This document shows positions 26,206 to 35,779 of a stretch of 64,000 nucleotides of DNA, piece by piece. Each line of letters begins with the position of its first letter. Position 1 is the first letter of the stretch. A model generated the notes under the pieces. The model was given only the letters and a program-made list of their open reading frames with translations, did not search any database and was not told the DNA's origin. The translations under genes were made by a program, and so were the position numbers. Source of the DNA: Mucilaginibacter pineti (lineage in GTDB: Bacteria; Bacteroidota; Bacteroidia; Sphingobacteriales; Sphingobacteriaceae); the NCBI RefSeq assembly GCF_900101875.1, contig NZ_FNAI01000002.1, positions 806,001-870,000 on the forward strand, given 5' to 3'.

Positions 26206-26853
26206 ATGTTTGAAATTGCTCAAAATCAGGAGAGCGAACTGCTTTTAAAATCAGCTGCTGATCGTAATGAAAAGGAACTGCTTTTGAAGGTGGCATCGGG
26301 GGATGAATATGCCTTTCGCCAACTTTTTACTGTGCATCACCAGCAATTGGGTGTTCATATTTTGCGTGTAACCCGCTCTGCAGAACTGGCCGAAGAAGTA
26401 GTACAGGATGTTTTTTTAAAGATTTGGATGACCCGCGAGGCGCTTGCCGGGGTTGATGATTTTAAAGCCTATTTGTTTGTGATCTCAAAAAATCACGCGT
26501 TAAATTGTTTAAAAAAGCTGGCCAAGGAGCGCATAAAAGTTAAAAATTTAGAAGAAGATAATATCAGGTACATGCTTAACCCTGATATGAACGATACCAA
26601 TTTGTATTATAATCTGCTGGATGAGGCCATTGACCACCTGCCGCCTCAGCAGCAAAAGGTTTACCTGCTTAGCAGGCACAATCGCCTTAAATACGCCGAA
26701 ATAGCCACCCAGCTAAAACTATCGCGCGAAACCGTAAAGAAATATCTTCAAAAAGCTACCACCTCTATAACCGATTATGTTAAAGAACATTTGATAGCTT
26801 TGGTGGCTATTTTATTAATGCTGAAAACTTTTTTTATTTTTTTAAAAAACTGA
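26206..26853 (+). CDS. ECF (FecI-type) RNA polymerase sigma factor
   Basis: 215 residues from the ATG at 26206; an in-frame TTG at 26179 is less likely. Region 2 is seen in Y-A-F-R-Q-L-F-T-V-H-H-Q-Q-L-G through E-E-V-V-Q-D-V-F-L-K-I-W, and region 4 in L-P-P-Q-Q-Q-K-V-Y-L-L-S-R with HTH Y-A-E-I-A-T-Q-L-K-L-S-R-E-T-V-K-K-Y. A hydrophobic tail (L-I-A-L-V-A-I-L-L-M-L) ends the protein, common in these Bacteroidota ECFs. It precedes a FecR gene and a SusC/SusD pair, so it should drive that locus when the receptor signals. Confidence 0.93.
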   Translation: MFEIAQNQESELLLKSAADRNEKELLLKVASGDEYAFRQLFTVHHQQLGVHILRVTRSAELAEEVVQDVFLKIWMTREALAGVDDFKAYLFVISKNHALNCLKKLAKERIKVKNLEEDNIRYMLNPDMNDTNLYYNLLDEAIDHLPPQQQKVYLLSRHNRLKYAEIATQLKLSRETVKKYLQKATTSITDYVKEHLIALVAILLMLKTFFIFLKN

Positions 26854-26950
26854 TAGCCCCTTTTTTATCCTCGTGGTTGTCTTATGTGTAGGTTGTCCTA
26901 AAAACCTCATTTTACCAATTATAAATTTTATGAATTAACAATTACCTCCT

Positions 26951-28159
26951 ATGAGTGCATTGAATACAAGGCTATTTTACCTTTTCAATACCTATTATAA
27001 TGAAACGGCTACACCGCAGGAACGCGATGAGTTATTTCAGATCATTACGTCATCGGCAAATGATGCGGAGTTAACTGCACTTATACACGAGGCCTGGAAC
27101 AGTCTTGAAATAAATGAGCCGCTTTTTGATCCTACAAAAAGCCTGGATATGCTCAACAATATCCTTTTAAATAAAGCTGCTAACGATGGCTCAGCTAAAA
27201 TACGCCCCCCGGATAATAACAGGCTGTGGTTAAAAATAGGTGTTGCCGCCGCCCTTATGGTTTTTACAGGTATTGGCGCATATTTAATAGCAAACCGGCA
27301 ACAGCAGCAGCTCAATAAAAACAACGTGGCCCGCGTTAGCCACACCCATGATGTTTTGCCAGGCGGTAATAAGGCGGTGCTAACGCTTGCCAATGGTAAA
27401 ACCATAACCCTTAACAGTGCTCAAAACGGTGTTTTAGCGCAGCAGGGTGGTGCCAGCGTGTATAAAACACGTAACGGACAGCTGGTTTATGGGGGCGGGC
27501 AAAATGATGCGCAGGAGCAGGCTACGGCTATGAACAAGGTATCAACCCCGCGCGGCGGGCAATACCAGCTGGTGCTGAGCGATGGCAGTAAAGTTTGGCT
27601 TAACGCGGCATCATCGCTTAGTTTCCCGGCGGTTTTTATGGGTAAAACAAGGGATGTGGAGATAACCGGCGAAGCTTATTTTGAAGTTGCTAAAAATCCA
27701 AACAAACCATTCAGGGTTAAAACAAACAATACAACAGTTGAAGTTTTAGGTACCCATTTTAATATAAACGCCTACACCGACGAAGAATCAATAAAAACCA
27801 CCCTGCTGGAAGGCTCGGTAAAAATAAGTAACAGCAAGTACGCCAGTGTTTTAAAGCCGGGGCAGCAGGCATCGCTTACGCAAACCGGTCAGATAAAGGT
27901 TATTGACGATCCCGAAGCGGAATACGCCATTGCCTGGAAGAACGGCGTTTTTGAATTCAAGGATGCGGGTATTGAAACCATTATGCGCCAGGCGGCCCGC
28001 TGGTACGATGTTGATGTAAGCTACCAGGGTACCATACCCACCAGGGAGTTTAACGGCAGTATCTCACGCAATGTAAAAGCATCAGAATTAATGGGGATGC
28101 TGAAATACGCCGGCGTGAATTTTAAAATTGAAGATAAACACATTACGGTAATACCTTAA
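26951..28159 (+). CDS. FecR family anti-sigma factor
   Basis: 402 residues. Cytoplasmic N-terminus (about 1-90), one membrane helix (about 93-112, I-G-V-A-A-A-L-M-V-F-T-G-I-G-A-Y-L-I), periplasmic FecR domain (about 190-300, S-T-P-R-G-G-Q-Y-Q-L-V-L-S-D-G-S-K-V-W-L-N) and DUF4974 (about 320-400). In the family, the receptor's N-terminal signalling domain contacts FecR, which then frees the sigma factor. The downstream SusC has the matching STN domain. Confidence 0.93.
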   Translation: MSALNTRLFYLFNTYYNETATPQERDELFQIITSSANDAELTALIHEAWNSLEINEPLFDPTKSLDMLNNILLNKAANDGSAKIRPPDNNRLWLKIGVAAALMVFTGIGAYLIANRQQQQLNKNNVARVSHTHDVLPGGNKAVLTLANGKTITLNSAQNGVLAQQGGASVYKTRNGQLVYGGGQNDAQEQATAMNKVSTPRGGQYQLVLSDGSKVWLNAASSLSFPAVFMGKTRDVEITGEAYFEVAKNPNKPFRVKTNNTTVEVLGTHFNINAYTDEESIKTTLLEGSVKISNSKYASVLKPGQQASLTQTGQIKVIDDPEAEYAIAWKNGVFEFKDAGIETIMRQAARWYDVDVSYQGTIPTREFNGSISRNVKASELMGMLKYAGVNFKIEDKHITVIP

Positions 28160-28224
28160 TGGCAGCATAAAATACTTACATATACCAAACAATAATTAAC
28201 CAATTGTAAACACTAAACAACCCC

Positions 28225-28254
28225 ATGATGAAAAAAATACGAAAAATAAGTTAA
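28225..28254 (+). other. Possible nine-codon leader peptide
   Basis: ATG ATG starts a short frame encoding M-M-K-K-I-R-K-I-S before a stop, in the 282-base gap between fecR and susC. It looks like a truncated signal-peptide start and could be a relic of an older receptor start or a leader; chance occurrence is possible. Confidence 0.15.
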
Positions 28255-28339
28255 CCCCCGGGAGTAAGGTCCATGATAGCGAAAACACTTTTGTGCTGCT
28301 TTAATGCACGCTGAAAAGCAAAAACATCGCATAAAAAAA

Positions 28340-28367
28340 CCGGGAAGTATTCGAAGTACTTTCCCGG
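28340..28367 (+). promoter_or_regulatory. Leader hairpin upstream of susC
   Basis: CCGGGAAGTA and TACTTTCCCGG form a stem with a single bulge about 75 bases before the susC start. It lies in the fecR-susC gap and may be a terminator of the fecI-fecR unit or an mRNA leader structure. Apart from this and the short peptide, the gap shows no clear TAnnTTTG promoter. Confidence 0.45.
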
Positions 28368-28441
28368 CATAAGTATCTGGGCCCCAAAAAAATGCAATCG
28401 ACGAATTGAAAGTTAATGTTTAACCCAAACTCTACAAACTT

Positions 28442-30697
28442 ATGAATTTTAATTCTAAGGCTACGCCTTTGGTATGGCCCCAATTAAGCAAAATAATTTT
28501 AGCTATGAAGCTAACAGCTATTATTTTGATAGCGGCTCTTACCCAGGTGAGCGCCAAAACCTATAGTCAGGTAGTAACCCTGCATCAAAAAAACGCCACG
28601 GTACAAAAAGTTCTTAAAGCAATTGAAAAGCAAACCGGCTATCATTTTTTATATGATAAGCGGGATGTTGGAAAAGTTGGCGGTATTAATATTGAAGTTG
28701 AAGGCGTTTCGCTATCGCAGGCGCTTGACCAATGTTTTAAGGATCAGCCTTTAACCTACAAAATTTTCCAGGAAACAATTGTAGTTAAAAAGAAGGATAC
28801 CGAACAGGTAAAACCGGTTGCCGATATTAAGGTATCGGGTACAGTATCTGACGCCAAAGGCCCCTTGCCGGGCGTAAGCGTTAGGATAAAAGGCACCCAA
28901 ATTGGCACCCAAACCGATGTGAGCGGTAAATACACTTTAAACGCACCCGATAACGGAACGCTGGTATTTAGCTTTGTTGGTTATACTACTCAGGAAGTTG
29001 CAGTAGCCGGCAAAACCACCCTCGATGTAATAATTACCGAAGCGCCAAAAGCCTTAAGCGAGGTGGTAGTTGTTGGTTACGGTACTGCTAAACGGGTTGA
29101 CCTTACCGGCTCTGTTGGCAGTGTAAGCGGCAAGCAATTGCAGGACAGGCCGCAAACTAACCTGGAGCAGGAATTATCCGGTAAAATTGCCGGCGTAAAC
29201 GTATCAACCAACTCGGGCGCGCCGGGTGGTGCTACCAAGATCCGCATTCGTGGTTATAGCTCCATAAACACCAATACCGACCCTTTATATGTGGTGGATG
29301 GTGTTGTTTGGACAGAAGGCGGTAACTCTATAAACCCTAACGATATTGAAACGATAGACGTTTTAAAGGATGCATCATCAACAGCCATTTATGGTACACG
29401 CGGTGCCAACGGGGTAATATTGGTTACTACCAAAAGAGGTAAAAAGGGCGGAATCGTTAGTTATGATGCTTATGTATCTATTAATCATATGGCTAAAGAA
29501 ATTCCGGTACTTAACTCGGCACAATTTATGGCCATTGAAGATCAGTCATACGCCAATATCAAAAAATATGACGCGGTTGGTTGGGCATCAGGCAAATATG
29601 CCGATCAGGATCCTGTTAAATTACGCACAGCCCTGATAGGTAAATTATTTGATCAAAACCTGAAGCCGTTGTATGATGTGGATTGGCAAAAAGCTTCAAC
29701 CCGTACCTCGGTTAGCCAAAACCATAACCTTGCATTTACCGGTGGCTCTGATGATATTAACTACGGTTTGTTCCTGAACTATGCCGATGATGAAGGTATT
29801 ATATTAAACAGTTACCTTAAACGTTATAACGTACGTTTAACCTTTGATAATCAGATTAAACCCTGGTTAAAGGTTGGTGCTACGTTAAATTACAATACCC
29901 AGGATAAACGTACCGCCGATGATGGTGCAGGTGGTAACAACATCCCCCGTATGTTGATTGAAATGGTGCCTTTCATCCCCATCAAATATCCTGATGGATC
30001 ATACGGAAAACGTACCGATTATCCGAATTTAGAAGGTGGCGATAACCCGGTAGCGCAGGCTAACGAAGTAGTCTCGTTATACAAAACCCGTGTTTTCAGC
30101 GGTAACGGTTATGCCAACATAACCATATTTCCAGGGCTTGATTTTAGGAGTGTGCTTGGTGTAACTACATCTGCAAACTATGACCCGCATTTTCAAAGCG
30201 GTTTAGTAGGCGGCCCAACTGCCGATCAAAAGTACAGCTCAGCATCCATAGATGAAGCAAACAATACATACTGGCAATGGGATAACTATGCAACTTATAA
30301 TAAGGTATTCAATAAAGTACATACATTAAATGTTGTTGCGGGTTATGAAAAAACTGCTTTCCAGCAAACTGGTGTTTATGCCAATACGGGCAGCCTGGCT
30401 GATAATTATTATCAGTTTTATAATTTAAGTGCAGGTTCAATACCGGCAATACCTCAATCAAATTATCTGGCTTATCAGTTTGAGTCTATTTTTGGCCGTA
30501 TTAATTATGGCTATGATAATAAATACTTATTAACGGTAACCGGCCGCCGTGATGGTTCATCGCGTTTTGGTACCAATGTGAAAAACGGATTTTTCCCATC
30601 GGCTGCTATCGCGTGGAGGGCATCACAGGAAGATTTCTTAAAGGATAACAAAACCATATCTGATTTAAAATTCAGGCTGAGCTATGGTAACCGGTAA
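28442..30697 (+). CDS. SusC-like receptor, N-terminal part (STN, carboxypeptidase-like, plug, early barrel)
   Basis: 751 residues. A signal sequence (about 18-40) leads to an STN domain (about 45-115, L-H-Q-K-N-A-T-V-Q-K-V-L-K-A-I-E), which transmits the signal to FecR, then a carboxypeptidase-D-like beta domain (about 130-200, V-S-G-T-V-S-D-A-K-G-P-L-P-G-V-S-V), a TonB plug (about 215-335, D-P-L-Y-V-V-D-G-V) and the first barrel strands. The frame stops inside the barrel, so alone it could not form a complete channel. Confidence 0.85.
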   Translation: MNFNSKATPLVWPQLSKIILAMKLTAIILIAALTQVSAKTYSQVVTLHQKNATVQKVLKAIEKQTGYHFLYDKRDVGKVGGINIEVEGVSLSQALDQCFKDQPLTYKIFQETIVVKKKDTEQVKPVADIKVSGTVSDAKGPLPGVSVRIKGTQIGTQTDVSGKYTLNAPDNGTLVFSFVGYTTQEVAVAGKTTLDVIITEAPKALSEVVVVGYGTAKRVDLTGSVGSVSGKQLQDRPQTNLEQELSGKIAGVNVSTNSGAPGGATKIRIRGYSSINTNTDPLYVVDGVVWTEGGNSINPNDIETIDVLKDASSTAIYGTRGANGVILVTTKRGKKGGIVSYDAYVSINHMAKEIPVLNSAQFMAIEDQSYANIKKYDAVGWASGKYADQDPVKLRTALIGKLFDQNLKPLYDVDWQKASTRTSVSQNHNLAFTGGSDDINYGLFLNYADDEGIILNSYLKRYNVRLTFDNQIKPWLKVGATLNYNTQDKRTADDGAGGNNIPRMLIEMVPFIPIKYPDGSYGKRTDYPNLEGGDNPVAQANEVVSLYKTRVFSGNGYANITIFPGLDFRSVLGVTTSANYDPHFQSGLVGGPTADQKYSSASIDEANNTYWQWDNYATYNKVFNKVHTLNVVAGYEKTAFQQTGVYANTGSLADNYYQFYNLSAGSIPAIPQSNYLAYQFESIFGRINYGYDNKYLLTVTGRRDGSSRFGTNVKNGFFPSAAIAWRASQEDFLKDNKTISDLKFRLSYGNR

Positions 30698-31871
30698 CTC
30701 CGAAATTGGCTCATATCAGTCGCAGGCGCAAATAAATACAGTGAATTACGTATTTGGCGGCGCCCAGGCTATCGGAACGCAGCAAATCACGATTGGTAAT
30801 GAAGATTTATCATGGGAAAAAACATCTGAGTATGATTTTGGTGTTTCATTTGGCTTGTTCAATAATCGTGTTACGGTAGATGCCGATGCGTATCTGAAAA
30901 AAACCAAGGCACTTTTACTTGATGCACCATTGCCAGAATCAAGCGGTTTTAAAAGTGTTTACAAAAACACAGGTAAATTAGAGAATAAAGGTATTGAGTT
31001 AACCATTAACACAGTTAACGTAAAAAGCGAAAACTTTAGCTGGAACACTTCATTCAATATTTCATTCCTGAAAAACAAAGTATTGCAATTGGGGGCATCC
31101 AATGATGATATCTTCCTTAATCCAACCTTCCTTTCTCAATTTAACCTTATGCGTGTAGGTTTACCTGCAGGCAGCTTTTATGGCTACAAAGTTTTGGGTA
31201 CCTGGGGAACATCAGAAGCTGCAAAGGCTGCCACTTATGGCTTATTCCCCGGCGACTTAAAGATCCAGGATACAAATAACGACGGGAAAGTTACATCGGC
31301 CGATAAGGTGGTGTTAGGTAAATCAACCCCAGATGGTTACGGTACATTTTCCAATACATTCCGTTATAAAGCAGTAGACTTGGCTGTAGATCTTCAGTTT
31401 AACTACGGTAACCAGATCATGAACTTAACCCGGCACTCAGGACAGGATCGTACAGGTCAGGCCAACAGCTATGCTACCGTGTTAAATGCCTGGACACCCA
31501 CTAATCAAAATACCAGCATTGCCGAAAGCAGACCTGCGTATGTAGGTTACCAAACCGAAATTTATTCTACAAAGGTTGAAAACGGTAATTTTATACGTGG
31601 CCGCGCTGTAACGCTTGGATATAATTTCCCTGAGTCAATTACCAAAAAGTTAAAGTTAAATAGGTTAAGGATATATGCCCAGGCGCAAAATCTGTTTGTA
31701 ATTACAAAATATACCGGGTATGATCCAGAAGTTTCAACCTATAATAACAATACAGCTATTACGCAAGGTACACAGGGTCATAATAACACCAGTAACTTCA
31801 CACAGGGTATTCAGTTTTATGATTATCCAAAACCCCGAACTTTCTTATTTGGCTTAAATGTTAGTTTATAA
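30684..31871 (+). CDS. SusC-like receptor, C-terminal barrel part
   Basis: 395 residues starting at an ATG that lies inside the first frame by chance of phase; there is no credible separate start signal. It covers the last barrel strands, including D-N-N-D-G-K-V-T-S-A-D-K, a calcium-like loop common in the family, and ends L-F-G-L-N-V-S-L. The SusD gene follows 23 bases later. Confidence 0.8.
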   Translation: MVTGNSEIGSYQSQAQINTVNYVFGGAQAIGTQQITIGNEDLSWEKTSEYDFGVSFGLFNNRVTVDADAYLKKTKALLLDAPLPESSGFKSVYKNTGKLENKGIELTINTVNVKSENFSWNTSFNISFLKNKVLQLGASNDDIFLNPTFLSQFNLMRVGLPAGSFYGYKVLGTWGTSEAAKAATYGLFPGDLKIQDTNNDGKVTSADKVVLGKSTPDGYGTFSNTFRYKAVDLAVDLQFNYGNQIMNLTRHSGQDRTGQANSYATVLNAWTPTNQNTSIAESRPAYVGYQTEIYSTKVENGNFIRGRAVTLGYNFPESITKKLKLNRLRIYAQAQNLFVITKYTGYDPEVSTYNNNTAITQGTQGHNNTSNFTQGIQFYDYPKPRTFLFGLNVSL

Positions 31872-31894
31872 TTTAAACGTTAAAACATACTATT

Positions 31895-33394
31895 ATGAAG
31901 TTTAATTTAAAAAAATATCGAATTAGTTACTCACTACTAATTCTTACCATAGTATTAGGCAGCTGCAACAAAGATCTTGTTGAAAAAAACAAGGGTAATT
32001 TTGTAAAAAGCACCTATTTTACCTCTCCTTCCCAAGCCCGTACATTTGTTAATGGTATTTACCAAAAGCTTTATATGTTTCAAAACGGCGATGCTTATGG
32101 CGAAAGTCCGTTTATAACCATTGAGCTTTTTGCGGGTCATGCTACCTCTCTTGGGCAGAGCGTTAATAACGGTAATGTTATAAAAAACGTTACCGATGCT
32201 GTTAACCCAGGCTTTGAAACCGTATGGTCAAATAGTTACACTGCTATTTCAAATGCTAATATTGCACTTGAAAGCATTGCGCCAATAGTAATGCCAGATG
32301 CCGACAAAAAGAAATTATTAGGCGAGGCGTATTTTTTAAGGGCGTTCTTTTACTATCACCTGGTAAGGTTATACGGCGATGTGCCTTTAATAACAACTCC
32401 GGTTACCATTAGCAGCCCTGATCTTTACCCTTCACGTACAGCTGCGGCTGCAGTATATGATCAGATTATCAGCGATCTTAAAGCTGCCGAAACATCGGGC
32501 TTACCAGACAAAGATGAAACCGGCCATGTATCTTTAGGTGCAGTACGTACATTATTGGCAAGCGTTTATTTAACTACCGCCGGTTTTCCGTTAAATAAAA
32601 CTGAAAATTACGCATTGGCAGCTGCTGAGGTTGCACCGGTTTTAACAAGTTATTCGTTATTTACCGATTATGCTTTTTTGCATGATAATGCACACAAAAA
32701 TCAAACGGAACTTATTTTTCAATCAAATTACCTGGTTGGTGTTGCTACAAATGCAATTCCGCAGCTAACAATCCCTTTTAACTTACTTGTAGGTGCATAC
32801 GGCGATCACCTGGGTGCAATGATCCCTACAGATGCTTTCTTTAAAAGTTATGAAGCCGGTGATTTGCGTACCGAAGAACGACAGTTTTATTTTTCAAGCT
32901 ATCCTAAAGACAAAGACCCTGGAACCATAATACAATTTGGTGAACATGCACTTTATAAATATTTCCATGTGGAAAGCGCATTGGGCAGCGGAATAAGTGA
33001 TGAAAACTGGACGTTTTTACGCCTGCCCGAAGCTATGCTGATATATGCCGAAGCTACAAATGAAGTGAGTGGCCCAACACAGGCATCTTATGACCAGATA
33101 AACCTGATCAGGACACGCGCTCATTTGGATCCCTTGAAAAACTTAACAAAGGATCAGTTCAGGATTGCTATCTGGAAAGAGCGCTATCATGAACTTGCTT
33201 ATGAAAACAAAGCCTATTTTGATATTCAGCGCACACATAAAATTTATGATGTAATCAACAATACATTTGGTGATGCTACCACAACTAAAAATGAGCAGAA
33301 TGTGACCATGAAAGCTCAGTACTATTTATGGCCTATCCCTCAGCGTGAAATAAGCACAAATACTAAACTAACCCAAAATCCCGATTGGAATTAA
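31895..33394 (+). CDS. SusD/RagB family outer-membrane lipoprotein
   Basis: 499 residues, lipobox V-L-G-S-C with Cys near 24. Family features include A-R-T-F-V-N-G-I-Y-Q-K-L-Y, G-E-A-Y-F-L-R-A-F-F-Y-Y-H-L-V-R-L-Y-G-D-V-P-L (about 147-169) and the C-terminal W-K-E-R-Y-H-E-L-A-Y-E-N-K-A-Y-F-D-I-Q-R. It is the glycan-binding partner of the upstream receptor in the locus that also encodes a GH92 mannosidase. It is intact and ends just before a strong terminator. Confidence 0.95.
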   Translation: MKFNLKKYRISYSLLILTIVLGSCNKDLVEKNKGNFVKSTYFTSPSQARTFVNGIYQKLYMFQNGDAYGESPFITIELFAGHATSLGQSVNNGNVIKNVTDAVNPGFETVWSNSYTAISNANIALESIAPIVMPDADKKKLLGEAYFLRAFFYYHLVRLYGDVPLITTPVTISSPDLYPSRTAAAAVYDQIISDLKAAETSGLPDKDETGHVSLGAVRTLLASVYLTTAGFPLNKTENYALAAAEVAPVLTSYSLFTDYAFLHDNAHKNQTELIFQSNYLVGVATNAIPQLTIPFNLLVGAYGDHLGAMIPTDAFFKSYEAGDLRTEERQFYFSSYPKDKDPGTIIQFGEHALYKYFHVESALGSGISDENWTFLRLPEAMLIYAEATNEVSGPTQASYDQINLIRTRAHLDPLKNLTKDQFRIAIWKERYHELAYENKAYFDIQRTHKIYDVINNTFGDATTTKNEQNVTMKAQYYLWPIPQREISTNTKLTQNPDWN

Positions 33395-33414
33395 TGGTTA
33401 AAATAATGAAACGT

Positions 33415-33443
33415 AAAAGACCGGCAATACCAGCCGGTCTTTT
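33415..33443 (+). terminator. Intrinsic terminator after susD
   Basis: AAAAGACCGGC pairs perfectly with GCCGGTCTTTT (11 bp, 7-base loop), 20 bases after the SusD stop and 45 bases before the mannosidase gene. It would separate or attenuate the enzyme genes relative to the transporter genes. Confidence 0.85.
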
Positions 33444-33487
33444 ATATTTACAGCTAAATAGTAATTTCAACAAAATTTAAATACCGC

Positions 33488-35773
33488 ATGAAAAAACGTA
33501 TTACCATCATCTCCTCGCTTTTTTTAGCTGTAACCGCTGCATTTGCCCAACAGGTAAATAAAGTGACCGATCCGGTTGAATATATAAACCCGCTAATGGG
33601 TACCGATTCCCATTACGATCTGTCAAACGGTAACACTTATCCGGCCATTGCACTGCCCTGGGGCATGAATTTCTGGACACCCCAAACCGGTGTAATGGGC
33701 GACGGATGGGCCTACACTTATGATGCCCACAAGATCCGCGGCTTTAAGCAAACTCACCAGCCATCTCCCTGGATGAATGATTACGGGCAATTTGCCATTA
33801 TGCCGGTAACGCATAACCTGAAAGTAACACAAAACGGTCGCGCCAGCTGGTTTTCACATAAGGCTGAAATTGCCAAGCCATACTACTACAGCGTTTACCT
33901 GGCCGACCATGACGTAACTACCGAAATTACGCCTACCGAACGTGCGGCACAGTTCCGGTTTACCTATCCTAAAACCGATAGCTCGTTTATAGTGATAGAC
34001 GCGTTGAACAAAGGCTCGTATGTGAAGATCATCCCCGGCGAAAAAAAGATTGTAGGTTACTCTACCAAATATGCCCGTGGTCCGCTTAAAAACTTTAAGA
34101 ACTACTTTGTAATTTATGTGGATAAGCCAATTACCCTGGCCCAAACCTTCAGCGACTCTACCCTGGCCGATGGTCTTGAACTAAAGGCCGAACATGCCAG
34201 TGCCGTAGTTGGCTTTAGCACAACAGCAGGGGAGAAGGTACACCTTAGGGTTGCCTCATCCTTCATCAGCATTGAACAGGCCGAACTTAACCTTAAAAGA
34301 GAAGTAGGCAATGATAGCTTTGATGCCACTGCTCAAAAAGCAAAAACAGTTTGGAACAAAACCCTGAGCCGTTTAACGGTAGAAGGCGGAACCATTGATC
34401 AAACCCGCACATTTTACTCCTGCCTTTACCGCATGGTTTTCTTCCCCAATAAACTATATGAGATAGATGAAAAGGGCAACATTGTGCATTACAGCGCATC
34501 GACAGGTAAAGTATTCCCCGGCTACAAATTTGCAGGTACGGGCTTTTGGGATACCTTCCGCGCATTGTACCCATTCCTGAACCTCGTTTATCCGTCCATT
34601 AATAAAGAGATGCAGGAAGGCCTTATAAATGATTATAAAGAAGGTGGCTGGCTGCCCGAGTGGTCAAGCCCGGGTTATTCTGCCGTAATGATCGGTAATA
34701 ACTCGGCATCTGTAGTGTCCGAAGCTTATTTAAAAGGCGGCAGGGGATACGATATCAATACACTTTACGAAGCGTTGGTACATGGTGCCAATAACGAAGG
34801 CCCCGCTGCTACCGGCCGTAAAGGTGTTGAATATTACAACAAATTGGGTTATGTACCTTACGATGTTAAGATTAACGAAAACGCCGCCCGTACGCTCGAA
34901 TATGCTTATGACGATTTTACAATTTACAAATTAGGCAAAGCGCTGGGCAAACCTGCATCCGAAACCGATGTATACAAAACTCGGAGTATGAATTATAAAA
35001 ACCTGTTTGATCCATCAACCGGGTTAATGCGTGGCAAAAATAAAGATGGCTCGTTTGAAACGCCGTTTAGTCCGTTTAAATGGGGCGATGCCTTTACCGA
35101 GGGTAATAGCTGGCATTATAGCTGGAGTGTTTTCCACGATATGCAGGGCTTAATTAACCTTATGGGCGGTAAACAAAAATTTGTTGCCAAGCTGGATTCG
35201 GTATGGAGCCTGCCGCCAATTTTTGATGATAGCTACTATGGCGGCGTAATTCACGAGATCCGCGAAATGCAGATAGTGAACATGGGCCAGTATGCACACG
35301 GCAATCAGCCTATACAGCACATGATTTACCTGTACAACTACGCCGGTCAGCCATGGAAAACCCAATATCATGTTCGTGATGTAATGAACAAGCTATACAA
35401 AGCCACACCAGATGGGTACTGCGGCGATGAGGATAACGGCCAAACATCTGCTTGGTACGTGTTTTCGGCGATGGGCTTTTACCCGGTAACCCCGGCCAGC
35501 GACCAGTATGTGCTTGGCGCGCCGCTATTCAAAAAAATAACCTTGAATTTAGAGAGCGGTAAAAAAGTGGTGATAAACGCAGCCAACAACAGCTTTGCCA
35601 ACAAATACATCAACACCATGACGGTTAACGGCAAACCTTATGATTTAACCTGGTTAAGCCATAGCGCGTTAAAAAGCGGTGCGGTCATCAACTTTAACAT
35701 GAGTGCCCAGCCCAATAAAACCAGGGGCGTAAAGGATGCGGATGTGCCGTATTCATTATCAAATGAAAAATAG
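33488..35773 (+). CDS. GH92 family alpha-mannosidase
   Basis: 761 residues, with signal peptide (MKKRITIISSLFLAVTAAFA). GH92 marks are Y-I-N-P-L-M-G-T-D-S near the start, G-T-G-F-W-D-T-F-R-A-L-Y-P (about 353-365), the Q-Y-A-H-G-N-Q-P-I-Q-H-M tract, and G-D-E-D-N-G-Q-T-S-A-W-Y with acidic residues 647-649, where the family's calcium/catalytic-base residues lie. GH92 enzymes are calcium-dependent, inverting exo-alpha-mannosidases, often on N-glycans or yeast mannans. It is six bases from the PLC/GDPD-like gene and follows SusC/SusD, so mannose glycans are the probable substrate of this locus. Confidence 0.95.
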   Translation: MKKRITIISSLFLAVTAAFAQQVNKVTDPVEYINPLMGTDSHYDLSNGNTYPAIALPWGMNFWTPQTGVMGDGWAYTYDAHKIRGFKQTHQPSPWMNDYGQFAIMPVTHNLKVTQNGRASWFSHKAEIAKPYYYSVYLADHDVTTEITPTERAAQFRFTYPKTDSSFIVIDALNKGSYVKIIPGEKKIVGYSTKYARGPLKNFKNYFVIYVDKPITLAQTFSDSTLADGLELKAEHASAVVGFSTTAGEKVHLRVASSFISIEQAELNLKREVGNDSFDATAQKAKTVWNKTLSRLTVEGGTIDQTRTFYSCLYRMVFFPNKLYEIDEKGNIVHYSASTGKVFPGYKFAGTGFWDTFRALYPFLNLVYPSINKEMQEGLINDYKEGGWLPEWSSPGYSAVMIGNNSASVVSEAYLKGGRGYDINTLYEALVHGANNEGPAATGRKGVEYYNKLGYVPYDVKINENAARTLEYAYDDFTIYKLGKALGKPASETDVYKTRSMNYKNLFDPSTGLMRGKNKDGSFETPFSPFKWGDAFTEGNSWHYSWSVFHDMQGLINLMGGKQKFVAKLDSVWSLPPIFDDSYYGGVIHEIREMQIVNMGQYAHGNQPIQHMIYLYNYAGQPWKTQYHVRDVMNKLYKATPDGYCGDEDNGQTSAWYVFSAMGFYPVTPASDQYVLGAPLFKKITLNLESGKKVVINAANNSFANKYINTMTVNGKPYDLTWLSHSALKSGAVINFNMSAQPNKTRGVKDADVPYSLSNEK

Positions 35774-35779
35774 GTTTCC

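Larger units (their letters stand above)
28442..31871 (+). pseudogene. SusC-type TonB-dependent transducer, frameshifted near 30690
   Basis: Two overlapping frames together make one full-length receptor of about 1,140 residues. The first ends S-Y-G-N-R then stop at 30697; the second frame resumes at T-G-N-S-E-I-G-S-Y, the exact continuation expected for S-Y-G-x-T-G-N-S-E-I-G-S-Y in SusC proteins. The reading frame shifts by +1, as if two bases were lost in the sequence GGTAACCGGTAAC. Causes could be a real mutation, phase variation, an assembly error or frameshifting. Both halves otherwise look fully conserved, which argues for a recent or artefactual change. Confidence 0.8.
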
